A stretch of 64,000 bases of DNA. It comes from Rhyzopertha dominica (lineage: Eukaryota; Arthropoda; Insecta; Coleoptera; Bostrichidae). The notes below the pieces were generated by a model. That model made no database searches. It was not told the origin of the DNA and saw nothing but the letters and a program-made list of their open reading frames with translations. Each line of letters begins with the position of its first letter. The stretch's first letter is position 1. Shown here piece by piece: positions 1 to 11,495 of the stretch. The stretch lies in contig QCXZ01000064.1 in assembly GCA_025024175.1 (NCBI GenBank), positions 42,987,325-43,051,324 of the forward strand, read 5' to 3'. A program made the translations under genes and the position numbers.

Positions 1-2325
1 GTAGTAGAAAAACAAAAAGTTTGAAACAAAACTTGTGTAGAATATCGTGGACATTTTAATCGCAATACATAGGATTTTTTTGTATTTACATTTACACTTG
101 CCCTTCTTGTAATCGACGAAAAAAGTTAATATTATTTTTAGGAAATGTCTCAAAACCACTTTTGTTGGGTTTTTTTTCCGGAGATTCTACTTCTTTCTTG
201 AGATACAGCCGCTTACAGTCCTTGTTGCGAGACCCTGTATAACAAGTCGCTCAGGATTTTGATATAAAAATTCATAACTTGGAAGCATCCGTTACAAATG
301 GTATTATTTCAAAAATATATCTTATATGGTCGATATCGGTCGCTGTTGTTTGGACATGACTAAACTGAGCAATACGCACCCTAGTTTTGAAAAAAAGCCG
401 CCTATTGACAATATATATTTCGAAGCCTTCTGTCTACGGAAAATATTCGTGGTCGATGACACTGACAGACTATGTTAGTAGTATGCAATAAAGCATATCC
501 TCCAATCAGCGACTTATGACCAATATGCTATAAATTACCACTAAAATATGTATAAAAAAAATCTGGAAATTTTGCCTTATTCTCCTTCAGGTGACTGCCG
601 AAAAAAGCTTGTACTGAGGTTTAAAATTTTTTGGATTTCAAATGCTTTGACAATTAATAGGTTAAGTTCCACACTGATACAAGGGGATGGTTAATAGTCG
701 TACTCACAAAAGATCGCGCGTTTATTATTTGTTGTTAGAATTTAAGGCAGTAGCAAGACACTGCCATTAAAAATAGTTGCACTAGCGTTTGATTCCAATT
801 CTATTAATAACAATATTACAATAATAAATTTTAAATGGTATGGCAAAGTGTTGTAATGGGACGGCTGAACAAAAGCTCAATTTTAGCAATAAAGGGCGGA
901 TTTTCTCATACCATCCATAAATCTTTCAGGGTCGATGTGTGGTGGGTATTATATGTCTAGAGTAATCTGGCCGGAGTGGGCTGGGAATATTAGATTTCCT
1001 TGGGGAAATTCAAATTTTATGGCGGGAGTGGACCTTTTCATCATGTTGAAAACATAGGCTGCAGTCGCTTTAGCATAATCACAATGAGAATCAGCATTAC
1101 TGGTTCTACAAAATTACAAGTAGGACCACTAGTACTGTCACTTATGGTTTAAGCGTTAGGTAACTCAACAGCAATAAAGTATTAACCTATTAACATCTAT
1201 TCAACATGCTATAAAATTTGTATGCGATCGGAAGTTACGGAGCCTTGGCCATTTTCAAATAGGAAAGTGATGTACTTATTGTCCTCGCTGACAGGCGGCC
1301 GGTTAACATAATTTCATCGATCCTTCTAGGTTGCGAGAAGCACCTAAAACCAACAGAACGATTGAAAGATAAGGGAAAACTTCACAAGAACACGCTCGCT
1401 AGATTGACTTATTCCTCCATCGCGATTGATTTTTAATAAAAACTAATAACTCTTCCACTGAACACCAACTCATCAAGCTAAAGATTCATAAGAATAATTG
1501 TAAAATGGATAAACTTTGTTTCGTGCCTTTGAAACTATAAACATCCCCAAAATAACGCAATACTCTAAATTATCGTCGTCATTAACGCATTTTCAGATTG
1601 CGACAATGTTGCATATGCCCTCTGACTTTTACGCACTTATTGTAGGATTTAGTGGCGGCTGGTCAATAAGTGCCAACGTGCCACGGCACTACCAGCAAAA
1701 CTGTAGAAAAATATTTTTTAACAATCAAAAATTGTATTATAATGGAACTCAAAGTGGTTGAATTTGTGGGAACACCGGCGGAACTGCGGAACGCACCCAC
1801 TCATAAACGGTTACCGCTTGCGCTCAGCACCGGCATTAGATCCAACCACAAATGACAGACTTTATAGATTGGCAACTCTTACAACCAGCCTTGAATTTAC
1901 TATTACTATTATTATCATATATTTTAGTTAGTGTACGCATCACCTGAGCGCTGATGTCGCTCCAAAGTATCTCGTCAAGCCGTAAGATGGCGCTCTAACT
2001 GTTGTTCAACCGGGGATTCTATTAAAATATTACTAATTCTATTTTTTGTGCCGAGGGTTAATTATTATTGTTATATTTCAATAAGTAAGCAGTGACTAAC
2101 ACATTATATTTTAATTTGCTGTCACTGTTTACATATTAAAATATAACAAAAACAATTAACACACAAGCAAAATAACACAACTGCAAATTTTATTCATTAA
2201 GGTGGTGTGATTTGCAAATAAAATATATTATTATCACTGTATCATATTTATTATAAACATAGATGCACATGAACATTATTTAATAAATACATAAGTATAA
2301 TAAAGGTGAGAAATGGATCAGTATA
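1..2325. other. AT-rich non-coding stretch, no gene recognised
   Basis: Both strands were read and nothing codes for a recognisable protein; the small ORFs are short and of random composition. At 231-240 there is one ACCCTGTAT motif, which looks like the right end of a TA-flanked TIR element whose other end would lie outside the window. Confidence 0.5.
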
Positions 2326-3001
2326 TTAGACACTTCCAAATTTAGTACAAACATAAGAGTGCTTAAAATGCAAACATGAGGAAGTGTCTAACATAGTATT
2401 AAAGATGCAAAAATTACCTGTTTTAAACTTGGGTGTCACTGGCGATGATAATTTCTGCCTTTTAGAACTTGGCTCTTCACGAAGATCTGTAGGAGAACGA
2501 GAAGGCATTACTGCTGCTGTAAAAATAAAACAAATTAGTCCAGAGAGGTCAACATGATACTCTTATTAAAAGAATATGGTGATAAATAGTGAAATCCTTG
2601 TGAGTATATAAATACATATAAACAAGGGTGAAACTGACTAGCTAAATGATCACAGCGATGGCACTTTTGAAAATTATAATTAACAATATATATTATATAA
2701 TACATGTTAATATTTTACATTACCTGCTTGTTCTGAAGCAAATGGTGTATCGGGAATGGGTCTCATTGGAGAATGTTTCACAGTAAAACCTAAGAGATTA
2801 CAAAGTACATATTAGCAGCCTATAAATACTACAAATATAATTATAGTAGGTCAAAGAATGTAATGTGCAGTAGGTTAAATAATTTACTTTTTTATACCTA
2901 TTTGTTTTGAAGTCGAAGGCATATCAAGAATAGTTCCTGATGTTCCCGGTGCAGTCTCTTCGATATTGATATCTAGAAGCAAATATTATTCCTGCATTTG
3001 T

Positions 3002-3066
<65 letters not shown>

Positions 3067-3549
3067 CTGTAATACCTTCTGATATAACATAAACAGTTTT
3101 CGATGTTTCTAGTGCACGTGGCTCCTTAACAATAAAATCTAGAAAACAATTTGTTTATTGATTTGCAAAATAAATATAAACAAAAGTATGTAGGTACCTT
3201 CTGCTTTCAAATATAGTGATGGTACAGCATCAGCCTTTAGAGTTGATCTATTCCTGTTGTCAAAGAACTTGGAATCAGGAGCAAAATGTATATCACAAAC
3301 ACGTTTGTTGCTGCGTTTGTCAAAGGGAAAATCCAAGTCCAAAATACTGCACCAAGTTTGAAATCTCTAAAACATCCAAGAAATTACGTAAATAGGAATG
3401 TTTTTTTTTAAATGCCAGTTACGATATCGTAAAATATGCTTGGTTAAATGCATTATGCATTGCAACTGACTTACTTTAGGATCCTTAGGAAACACATGCA
3501 GTTTGGTTGCGCCTCTCCGTGTTTTGCAACATTTTACCGCACACGACAT
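2326..3549 (-). CDS. THAP-domain zinc-finger protein gene, six exons, 3' end unresolved
   Basis: THAP domains are C2CH zinc modules that bind DNA; the family includes host transcription regulators and P-element-type transposases. Exons joined by GT-AG sites on the minus strand are 3549-3475 (ATG start, 25 codons), 3366-3198, 3138-3076, 2972-2898, 2789-2724 and 2516-2418. Exons 1-2 encode residues 1-82 with Cys3 and Cys7/8, the HVFPKDP segment, Trp30, the Cys49-x2-His52 pair (VCDIHF) and the terminal AVPSL motif, so the THAP domain is complete. Exons 3-6 (63, 75, 66, 99 nt) are all multiples of three, start and end in phase 1, and encode Pro/Ser/Thr/acidic linker sequence without a known domain. 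Introns are 59-207 bp. Exon 6 either reads through to a stop at 2326 or is spliced at a good donor (GTAATT, 2417) to an exon not found. The reading frame survives every junction, which argues for a working gene. The C-terminal function is unknown. Confidence 0.78.
2327..2391. repeat. Short inverted repeat (12-bp arms)
   Basis: TTAGACACTTCC at 2327-2338 is repeated inverted at 2380-2391, giving a 12-bp stem with a loop of about 41 nt. It sits across the putative read-through end of the THAP gene, so it would be in its last exon or 3' UTR. Function unknown. Confidence 0.5.
3005..3065. repeat. (AT)n microsatellite in a THAP-gene intron
   Basis: About 30 uninterrupted AT dinucleotides. It lies in the intron between THAP-gene exons 3 (ends 3076) and 4 (starts 2972), only about 10 bp from the exon 3 donor. 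It is likely length-polymorphic. Confidence 0.97.
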
Positions 3550-3599
3550 TGTTCAGACCGCACTAATAAAGAAACACAAATACCTGTTTACTTTCTGAA

Positions 3600-5580
3600 C
3601 TAAATAATAGTCAATATATCTTAACACCACACAAAATAACACAAGCAAACGACAATTCAGATTCGAATTAATTCAAATCTAGAATTCAAATGCGACAGTC
3701 TGTTATTTTGTGCTCTGCATTACCGAAGGAAACGACAATGCGCATGTCACAAACGATGAAAGGAACAGCGTTGACAACTTTATTAAACAAAAATACCATA
3801 AAAGCCTTTCAAATTACCATTGAATGGTTTGTGGTTCAGAGAAAGGTAAATTAGGGTTTCTGTCGGGGCTTTAGCATTTCTTGGAACTTCCCTTAAACGG
3901 TTCCACTGGCACCTAATTGCACCAATAGCCTCAGTGGCCATAAATAAGAGATAACCCGTCCTAAATGCCCTATTGTAACTCATCATTTACTTAGGTCTAC
4001 TGTCCTACCGTTTATTGCAAACAATCTTTATTGTTGGCTCATGGCTCAACCCTCACTTATTTGTAGAGAATGGAAAAAGAAAGCAGATAGCATATAATTA
4101 CAAATGTATGACTGTGACTAGGAAAGCAGTGATGTGTTTATATTCGCCAAAACTCTTAAAATTACTCTACTTTTTAAGTACAATCTTATAAGTATATTCT
4201 GTTGGACCGCATTACGTATTGGTAGCATAATTACCTTACGGTAATTACAGTATTCTTGGCAACACAGGAAATTAAACGAAGTTTTGTCCCTTGTCCTTGT
4301 CATTATCGCGAACATATAGCGCCACAGGTGATGCGGGCATGTACTTCAGTGGTGTTTGTCTTTGCTGTGGTTTGAAGCTAAAATAAGTTCGATGGCAAAG
4401 TAGAGAGTTGCCACCCCCTGGATCCAACTTCACGTTCGTGCCAGCTCTGAATTGGCACGGAATCGCGGCAGTTTTTGTATCTCCGCAGGGAGCAAGAGGA
4501 TGCGAGGAGTACGCAGGTTTAAGAGGACGTTCGTGCCAGTGAGTCGATTGCACATACTTATAATTATTTATACCGCGCAAGAGAGACGTCCGACACGGGA
4601 AATACTGTGTGCTGCCATTTTGATGGTAACAGCATACGAAATGTAAACAAACATTGCAAGAGCATGCGAAATGTAAACAAAACAGGAATCATAACCTTAT
4701 TGTTTCACAGTAAACACAAACAAACAGAAATAAACATAACCCTAATATTTTATTATTGTTTCACATTACAATGTAATAAAATAATGTAGTGTATAAATAA
4801 AAATCAGTAAAAACACCTACCCACTGAACAGACTACCCTTCATTTAAAATTGTCTATAAAAAAGGATACAAAACATCATAAAATAATGTAAGTAGATAAC
4901 TAGTGAGACAGTATATAAAAAATAAGGGATCAGATGTATTTCAAATCACTTCATAAACATTGTGCGAACAATACACTATTAACAAACATTTACTGTCGCA
5001 GAAAATCCAAAATTTTGTTATTGTATCCAAAACTATTTACATTTATAAGTGAGATGTCTTATAACGTTACCTAAATTTTTGTTTCTCAATAATCTTTTAG
5101 TCTGTTGAATATAAATATGTTCATATACCAACAGAATTTTTATATTATAGGAATAAATGAATATGGAAATTTAAAATGCACAGTCTTTACTAGAAGAGAT
5201 TAAGTTGTGTAATTTTCTGAAGATTTCATTACATTCATGTGAACTACCGTTAAAATAATTTCTTAAATGTTTTGTGCTGCTTTAATTTGGCACTTAATCT
5301 AGTNGTGTAAGAAACAAGATAGATTTATCGCCACAACAAAAAAGCTTTATAGAACGCCAGACAGCGATATAGCATGTTTAAAACATTAAAAATAGTCATT
5401 TAATGCAGTGTATTGACAATAATAAAATATATTGCAATATCACAAAACACATTAGGCACCCAAATCGTGTATCTTACAATAAAAATGTTTTTACAGCGGT
5501 AGAACACAAAATTCTAGAGCTAGAATTCACGACGCAAAATTTTAGTTTAACGATAAATACGGCGTTCGCTTTTAGCGTAT
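3600..5580. other. Non-coding stretch upstream of the THAP gene
   Basis: No recognisable gene. The first 100 bp or so upstream of the THAP start codon would hold its promoter, but no clear TATA element is seen. The 13-mer ACGTTCGTGCCAG occurs twice, at about 4431 and 4528, within a GC-richer block (4400-4600) that encodes nothing I recognise. Confidence 0.5.
4630..4683 (+). repeat. Short imperfect tandem duplication, about 30-bp unit
   Basis: The block GCATACGAAATGTAAACAAA is followed about 30 bp later by GCATGCGAAATGTAAACAAA. Two copies only; no function inferred. Confidence 0.7.
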
Positions 5581-5649
5581 TGTTCATTTAATCGTTCGTG
5601 CTTCGATCAGCACTGAAACTTTCGCTTGCCTCTTTCCTTTAGTTGGTGC

Positions 5650-5694
5650 GTGCGCCTGATGAGGGCCAAACAGCCCGAAACACATGTCGCGTAC
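5650..5694 (+). ncRNA. Hammerhead ribozyme, type I, copy 1 (intact core)
   Basis: Self-cleaving RNA motif with all elements present. Helix I pairs GTGCGC (5650-5655) with GCGTAC (5689-5694): six pairs, one of them G-U. The core CTGATGA is at 5656-5662. Helix II is GGGC/GCCC with a CAAACA loop (5663-5676). GAA is at 5677-5679. The short helix III is ACA/TGT with a 2-nt loop (5680-5687). The cleavage-site C17 is at 5688. Every conserved core position of the family is matched. The very short helix III is typical of retroelement hammerheads, which may work best as tandem dimers, and a second copy follows 172 bp downstream. Confidence 0.9.
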
Positions 5695-5821
5695 TCTGGC
5701 GGGGATACGGAGGCAAATGAATTTTATATTTTTCATATATATTTTAACGTCCGTTTTCATCTAGCGTTCGGGCTTCGCTTTGCCCTGAAACTTTCGCTTG
5801 CCTCTTGCCTTTAGTCGGTGC

Positions 5822-5873
5822 ATGCGCCTGATGAGGGCCAAGGGTCAAACAGCCCGAAACACGTGTCACGTAC
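5822..5873 (+). ncRNA. Hammerhead ribozyme, type I, copy 2 (helix I weakened)
   Basis: Core CTGATGA at 5828-5834, helix II GGGC/GCCC with an enlarged 13-nt loop (5835-5855), GAA at 5856-5858, helix III ACAC/GTGT (5859-5866) and cleavage-site C at 5867. Helix I is weaker than in copy 1: ATGCGC (5822-5827) against ACGTAC (5868-5873) has a C-A mismatch next to the cleavage site and an A-C mismatch at the far end. The core is intact, so activity is possible but probably reduced. Confidence 0.82.
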
Positions 5874-5930
5874 TCTGGCGGGGATACAGAGGCAAATGAA
5901 ATTTATTTATATCATTTTCATATATGTATA

Positions 5931-7240
5931 TATATGCATAAGAAATAACATAATTAAATAAAAAACAATGAAAACCATTGCAACATTATTATTTTGTGGA
6001 CATATGTAATATAACACATGTGTTCACAGGAGCAAAAGATGTTTTTTATTGTGGACGGATAATATATTTTCTGTTTGAAAGATTGTAAGCATCAACAAGT
6101 TGTGGTGTTGTTTCTTTTATGAATATTAGGTTATGGAAGATGTGCAAGCAATACACGAAGTATTATTTCGAATGAATCTGTTAGTGAATAAATGAAATAG
6201 TTTAAAATGAAATGACATGTAATGTGTGGTGGGGATTGTGAAACAGTATGAAATATGAATGGAAGAGCAGAACAGCAAGTTAAAACATTAATTTTTGTTT
6301 ATTGATTTTGTTTTTATTTATATTTTGAGATCATTTGTGCGAGTAGAATGCCGGAAATTTGCGTGGACCTGTATAAACGTGTTATAATATACTTCTGAAA
6401 ATTTGAAGTGAACGTACCTGAGTAGAAGTTCTGTACACATAATATAAAATCGTATTTAATTTCATTTATTTTAGATTAATTTTATTACAGGTTAAATATA
6501 TAAAGATTTTGAATGGTGAAGCAAGGAATATTTCTTAAAAAATAAAATTTAGTCGATAGTGCCCATCACAACACCCTATTATAAGTATGTGATCGATTGG
6601 CACGGATCAGCGTTGCCAACTGCCCTGACCTTAATCATCGTACCAACCCCACAAAAATTATCCTACACATAATATAATAAAAAAGTAGTATAATTTAACA
6701 ATCTTTATTTAAACTTACTCAGTTAAAAAGGTCGAGAAGTCAGCACATGTGGTGATGAGGTTAACGTGCGGTAAACGTGTCAGAGAAAATCAGTTAAATT
6801 TTGACATTTGACTTGACATAACAATCTATCAACACAACGCAAACATAGAGTGCCTTGGGAATGCTGTCGGTTGAGTAACAATTCCTAAATAAACTAAACT
6901 ACATAGTGACTTAAGACACATAATTGACGAACGCGTTGACAATGCAGTGTAGGTTTCTAACTACCTAACTTGTTTTGGATGAAAACGTGTGATACGAAAA
7001 AGATAGGTGAGTTACGTACATGTTTTATAAATTGGATATTTTAAACTAGCATATTATAATTTATATCTTTACTTTTATAATCGTTTGTAACATATCGAAT
7101 TTTTGGCTCTACCTTGCGATACAGTCACGAGCCGCCACTGGTAGGATTGTCGTTTTATTCATATTTATTTTCATGGTTTTTTGACATTTATTACATTTTG
7201 GAATGACCAATTCCGCTTCTCAGTTTGCTCTTTATTTGGA
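5931..7240. other. AT-rich non-coding stretch
   Basis: No coding or RNA gene recognised on either strand. Confidence 0.5.
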
Positions 7241-7249
7241 ATTTACCAT

Positions 7250-7781
7250 ACTTTTCATCTTATTACTCTATAAGATGCCCTTTCAATCTTGGCCTTATAC
7301 GCTTTAATATTGGCAAGATTACTACTATCTCCCAGCTTCTACGGATAGTGCCCCTATGCCAAGTCCCGTTAAACAACTGTATTACTGTACTCTCTTAAAC
7401 CATTTCTGGTGAAACTAGGTCGTGTTATACAGCTTTACTGTTTTTCATTTGACTTCTGGCTTCATTTATTTTATTTCATAGATATATTCTGTTCTAGTTC
7501 ATGATTTTTCTGGATATTCGTTTTATATTTGCTTAATCTGCTATCCATTTAATTCACGAGTCCATATCTGTTTTTGCTGATGACAGCACTTCTTCAATAT
7601 ATTCTCGCCATCTTCCCATCAATTTTTTATCCTCATTGAGTCCAATCTTTGGGAAAAATATCAATGGAATGCTATATTTGGAATTGAGCAAGTTCCACGT
7701 ATGGCAATTCCCTTTCTTTGTACTGTAGCAGATGATGTCCCTAATAGAAACTAGAAACGTCTGGGGACTCTTAGAATGCAC
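7250..7781 (-). pseudogene. Decayed LINE (non-LTR retrotransposon) ORF2 fragment
   Basis: On the minus strand the segment GLNEDKKLMGRWREYIEEVL matches the linker between endonuclease and reverse transcriptase seen in many insect LINE ORF2 proteins (a 'RW.EY.E.L' motif). It is followed in other frames by a stretch resembling the early reverse transcriptase region (GTIRRSWEIVVILPILK). Stops and frameshifts break the region repeatedly, so it is a dead fragment. The clade cannot be assigned. Confidence 0.45.
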
Positions 7782-7957
7782 ACCCCGATCTAGAACCTTA
7801 CTTCTTATATGAGTACCTGAAAAGTAAAGTTTTTACAAGAAACCAGCAACATGTGAACGTGAGGATGAGTAAGACATGGGTGTAGCATTATTTGTTTCAG
7901 CTTTGAAGTGGATGTGACCTGTCCACCTCAGTAAAAAAAATTAATTTGATAATTATA

Positions 7958-8675
7958 CAGGGTTTCTATAAATTATTCATGCATCCAGGGCGCTTATGGA
8001 AATTGATGATTAAATCAGTTTGCCGCAACGCCGCCTCTCAGTAAGGTGAACACAACAATTGCTTTTACGTATGTCATCTGTCCATTGCTGAATTATTTGA
8101 TATATTTCAATATGAGAAAACGCGTGGGAGTTTGGAGTTTGTGTTTTCAACATATTCTGTAGTGTTTTGTGTAATAATCAACTTTAAGGTTGCAGAAAGC
8201 TCACATTCGGTTCGAGGGCTGACACGGTTTCGTATAACGTTTAGGTAATGCATCGTATTTGTGAGGTTGTGGCTACAGTAAGCCTGTTAAATAATTGTAC
8301 TATGGTGGACTGAAAGATGTTTTTAGCCTGCCGCAATGGTAATATTCACAAACTAAGTGGTATTAACATTAGCTGCACTACACAAAGCTTCCACAGTGCA
8401 AGGGTGTAGACTGTAGAAGTTACCGCAAGCCTACCATACCTATGATTATTGTTATTGCTTGCCTTTGAAGAAAAATATAACCGTAAATTGTTGGAAAATC
8501 TTTATAAACCCATCAATTTTGTGACTGTAACTTGATCTTAACCTTCAATACTATCTGCTCATTAATGTTCAGTGATCACCGTGCATATTGTAGCTTGGCA
8601 GCAGTAAAAAAGCGGCACAAAGAATTCAGAAATCAAACGCCGCCCGTGTTGCATGAGTCATTTATAGAAACCCTG
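7958..8675. mobile_element. 718-bp TIR element with TA target duplication (Tc1/mariner-type MITE)
   Basis: The left end starts CAGGGTTTCTATAAATTA and continues TTCATGCA (7958-7983); the right end at about 8650-8675 is its inverted copy with one or two differences. TA dinucleotides lie directly outside both ends (7956-7957 and 8676-8677), the target-site duplication of the Tc1/mariner superfamily. The interior has no intact transposase frame; a 66-residue plus-strand ORF near the right end (8532-8732) is not recognisable. It is probably a non-autonomous deletion derivative. Confidence 0.8.
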
Positions 8676-8677
8676 TA

Positions 8678-11158
8678 CATACGTAGATCACGATTATCTT
8701 TTAAATATTTTTATGATGTCACTGGTATATAAACAGCACAGAAGATGGCCACATAGTGACTGCATTTTAAAATAAAAACGGTAGAATTAGATTGTTATTT
8801 TCTTTTCTCTGGTTGGAGACCGATACATTCCATTTAGAGATTATGGATCAGTTCATAATTCTAATTTCAGTTCCGTTTACGCTATTGCTAAAAAGTGAAT
8901 GGACATCATTTTGAGTAAGTATTAGGGTGAATTGAGTTATTTTTTGTTTTCAGATAAAATGTTAAAAAATATTGTCAATTGCATACACTGTACACCTACT
9001 TCTTTTTAACAAAAAAGAGCGTTGAATTTTGTTCTTACTTGTGGAAGCCGAACTTTTAACTCCAATTTTTACTTTTACAAGCTGCACAGAAAACTGATTT
9101 TATTTGGGAAAAACCTTTTAATGTCGCAAAATATCAGGCAAAATTTGCTGTGATTGACAAGTCCTGTCAGGCACCGGTAAAATGTCTGCCGTTTGTTTTT
9201 GGTAACACTTTTGGTATATGCACCAAATGCATTTAGTTTAGGGGTTTTGGTGCTAAACTCAATCCGTGGATCGCTAAGTAATATGAAATCAAATTATAAA
9301 GTGTATGGAACAGTGTTCTCTTCTAATCACTACATACTATAAAACAAAGTCCATCGCCGCGTATGTGTGTATATTCGTTCGCGATAGACTCAAAAATTAT
9401 TGAACGGATTTTCATGCGGTTTTCACCAATAGATGAGTGATTCATTAGGAAGGTTTAGGTATATAATTTGTCAAGGTTTTTTTTTGTAAATTGGTTGAAA
9501 TATAACGATAATTGTTGTAAGTGTCGGAAGAAGTCAAGCCACCTGGGAGCTTTTATCGAAAACGCCACCTCTCTTTGAGGTATCAGAAAACAATGCATGG
9601 TGGGATATTCCTCTTTTATAGGTCTACAAGAAAGTGCGGGATGGCATTTATCTATCCTATACCTTACTATACCCATTCTGTCTTCTAAAAATGGTCGCGT
9701 ATAATGCGGTAACTGAAAAGTTATATAGACGGATACAGCACTAATCATTATCAACTTAAATACGTTAGTTATACGCCATTTAATTTAAATGAATATTTTA
9801 GGAGTCATCACAAAAAAATAACGCTCGCGAAAATAAATTCCAGCACGTTTCTCACGCCTATGACGGGATTCGCTTGATGCGATCACCCCAGCGCCGCAAC
9901 GCGTTTGCCGCTGTCGCCCGCCGTTTGTATATAAACCGAGCGATAACGAAGGAAAGGGAGGTATTTTTGTAGGCATAATATGCTCGTCTACCCGTGCGAA
10001 TTATGGTTTATATTGGATGATTCTTGACAATGGTAACTGTATCACGCTGAACATCCCGATATTTATTTTGGTGCCTGCAATTTTCGCGTTAGCTAATTCA
10101 TTTCGTATCCATTATTTAATCCAGTCCACACTAATTTAATTACTTAATGGACATGCTAACAACTGCGTTTTGACGTAGTAGCGCTGTTTATTTCGAAACA
10201 GTGTTATGCCGTCCTAATTAATTACTACCAAGGCATGATAAATTTTTTCAATAAAATGCGAACGGTACAACATTGAAATTGTTGGCAGAAGATCTTAAGG
10301 AATTCATTATTAATTACAAAGTATATACTTATTGATACTTTCCACATGTCTTGTTTGAATATACTGCACTGCTGCAGCCGAATACGGTAAATTTTTGCTG
10401 TAGTTTTAAGATTTTAGGTTTGGTTGTTCAAGAATAGAATTTATTTAAAAACTGGAATAATATGTTACATGTTATATATAATATGTTAATTTTCTTTCTC
10501 TTATTTTTTTTGTAGATGAATATTTTTACATGACAATTTGATTGATTTTTTAAATTAGTTATTATTTTACATGGACAGACGATGCTACGTGATGTGTTCG
10601 ATTTTATTTAAAAAGTAATAGGTAGTAATTGTGCTGCTTAATACGTCTTAACAATAGGTTATTTTTCAGCAATATCACTACACAAATGTAAATGTTTTAA
10701 TGGGTAATATAACTTTTATTTTCTAAACAGTATATAGGTAAGTCCATAAGTAACGATGCAAGGTACAGTCGTATATTCCTTATGTCAAAATAACGCGAGT
10801 TAAACGAAGTGCCTTAGTCTAAAGGTTCATACAAACAAACATACAGGGTGTTAAAGTTTATATACTATTTGCGATATTTTTAGCGTAACGCACTCAAGGT
10901 AGCAGTGCTCTACTTGGCATCCGTCCTTGTATAGTCACTAGTGAGATCTCTGTTCCTGACCATCAGATTTACATCGGGTTTTAGATAAGTAGATATTGGT
11001 CTGTAGGCGTGCCAAAACAACTTTTTTGAGCTAGGGTCACTAGGGGGCTACCCCTATGGTCAAAATGCCAATTTTTCAAAAAAAATATTTGGTATAATGC
11101 TTAATAACTTTGATGCCGAGTATGATGGTTGATATCCAGTATTAAGGCTATAACGTAT
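8678..11158. other. Non-coding stretch with probable repeat fragments
   Basis: No gene recognised. 9330-9480 has the character of a dispersed repeat but cannot be named. At 10842-10850 a TACAGGGTG end resembles a TIR terminus with no partner nearby. Confidence 0.4.
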
Positions 11159-11491
11159 TGTTACGAATACGAGGTACGAAAACTGCGGATTTCTGATTAA
11201 ACTCCTTTTATTTAACACTTAGCACTAGGCCTTTTGCTCACTCGATAATCGCTATTCGAATTCACAACTCCTCGCGCTTCGCTCTGTCGGGCTATTTATA
11301 CCCCTCACAGAACATTCCACCTTCCAAGCGTCCTCAAAACTTCGCAAAATCGAATCCTCTGGAGAATATCGACCTCGATATTGACATTTTCCTGCCATCT
11401 GTTTGTAGCTAGGATCACTAGCTGCAGTGTCCTACCACATCGCATCCACACGACTGTAACTCCCGTCCATAGGTGGCGTTGACTCGTAACA
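11159..11491 (-). mobile_element. Solo LTR, 333 bp, Gypsy-type 4-bp target duplication
   Basis: Read on the minus strand the segment begins TGTTACGA and ends TCGTAACA, a perfect inverted terminus of the TG...CA type. The 4-bp sequence GTAT flanks it on both sides (11155-11158 and 11492-11495), a target-site duplication. Inside, a TATAAATAG box (11292-11300) and an AATAAA polyadenylation signal (11207-11212) lie in the correct order for U3-R-U5. No internal retroelement sequence adjoins, so this is a solo LTR left by recombination. A 4-bp duplication is most typical of Ty3/Gypsy elements; the family itself is not identified. Confidence 0.9.
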
Positions 11492-11495
11492 GTAT

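Larger units (their letters stand above)
5588..5930 (+). mobile_element. Tandem hammerhead-bearing repeat (retrozyme or Penelope-like pLTR pair)
   Basis: Two direct copies of a unit of about 172 bp lie head to tail (about 5588-5757 and 5758-5930). They share the blocks CTGAAACTTTCGCTTGCCTC, CCTGATGAGGGCCAA and ACTCTGGCGGGGATAC, and each ends in an AT-rich tail with TTTTCATATAT. Each unit contains a hammerhead ribozyme at the same offset, with cleavage positions 179 nt apart. Tandem non-coding repeats of this size with type I hammerheads with a very short helix III are known from animal retrozymes and from the pLTRs of Penelope-like elements. No reverse transcriptase lies next to the copies, so a non-autonomous retrozyme-like unit is the simpler reading. 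Target duplications were not found. Assignment to retrozyme rather than pLTR is inference. Confidence 0.8.

Noticed and set aside
4272..4580. 102-codon minus-strand ORF in a GC-richer block
   Set aside because: No recognisable motif, overlaps another random ORF on the opposite strand, no splice or promoter context.
9340..9480. Segment that looks like a common insect repeat tail
   Set aside because: I could not name the family or find its ends in the window, so no element is called.
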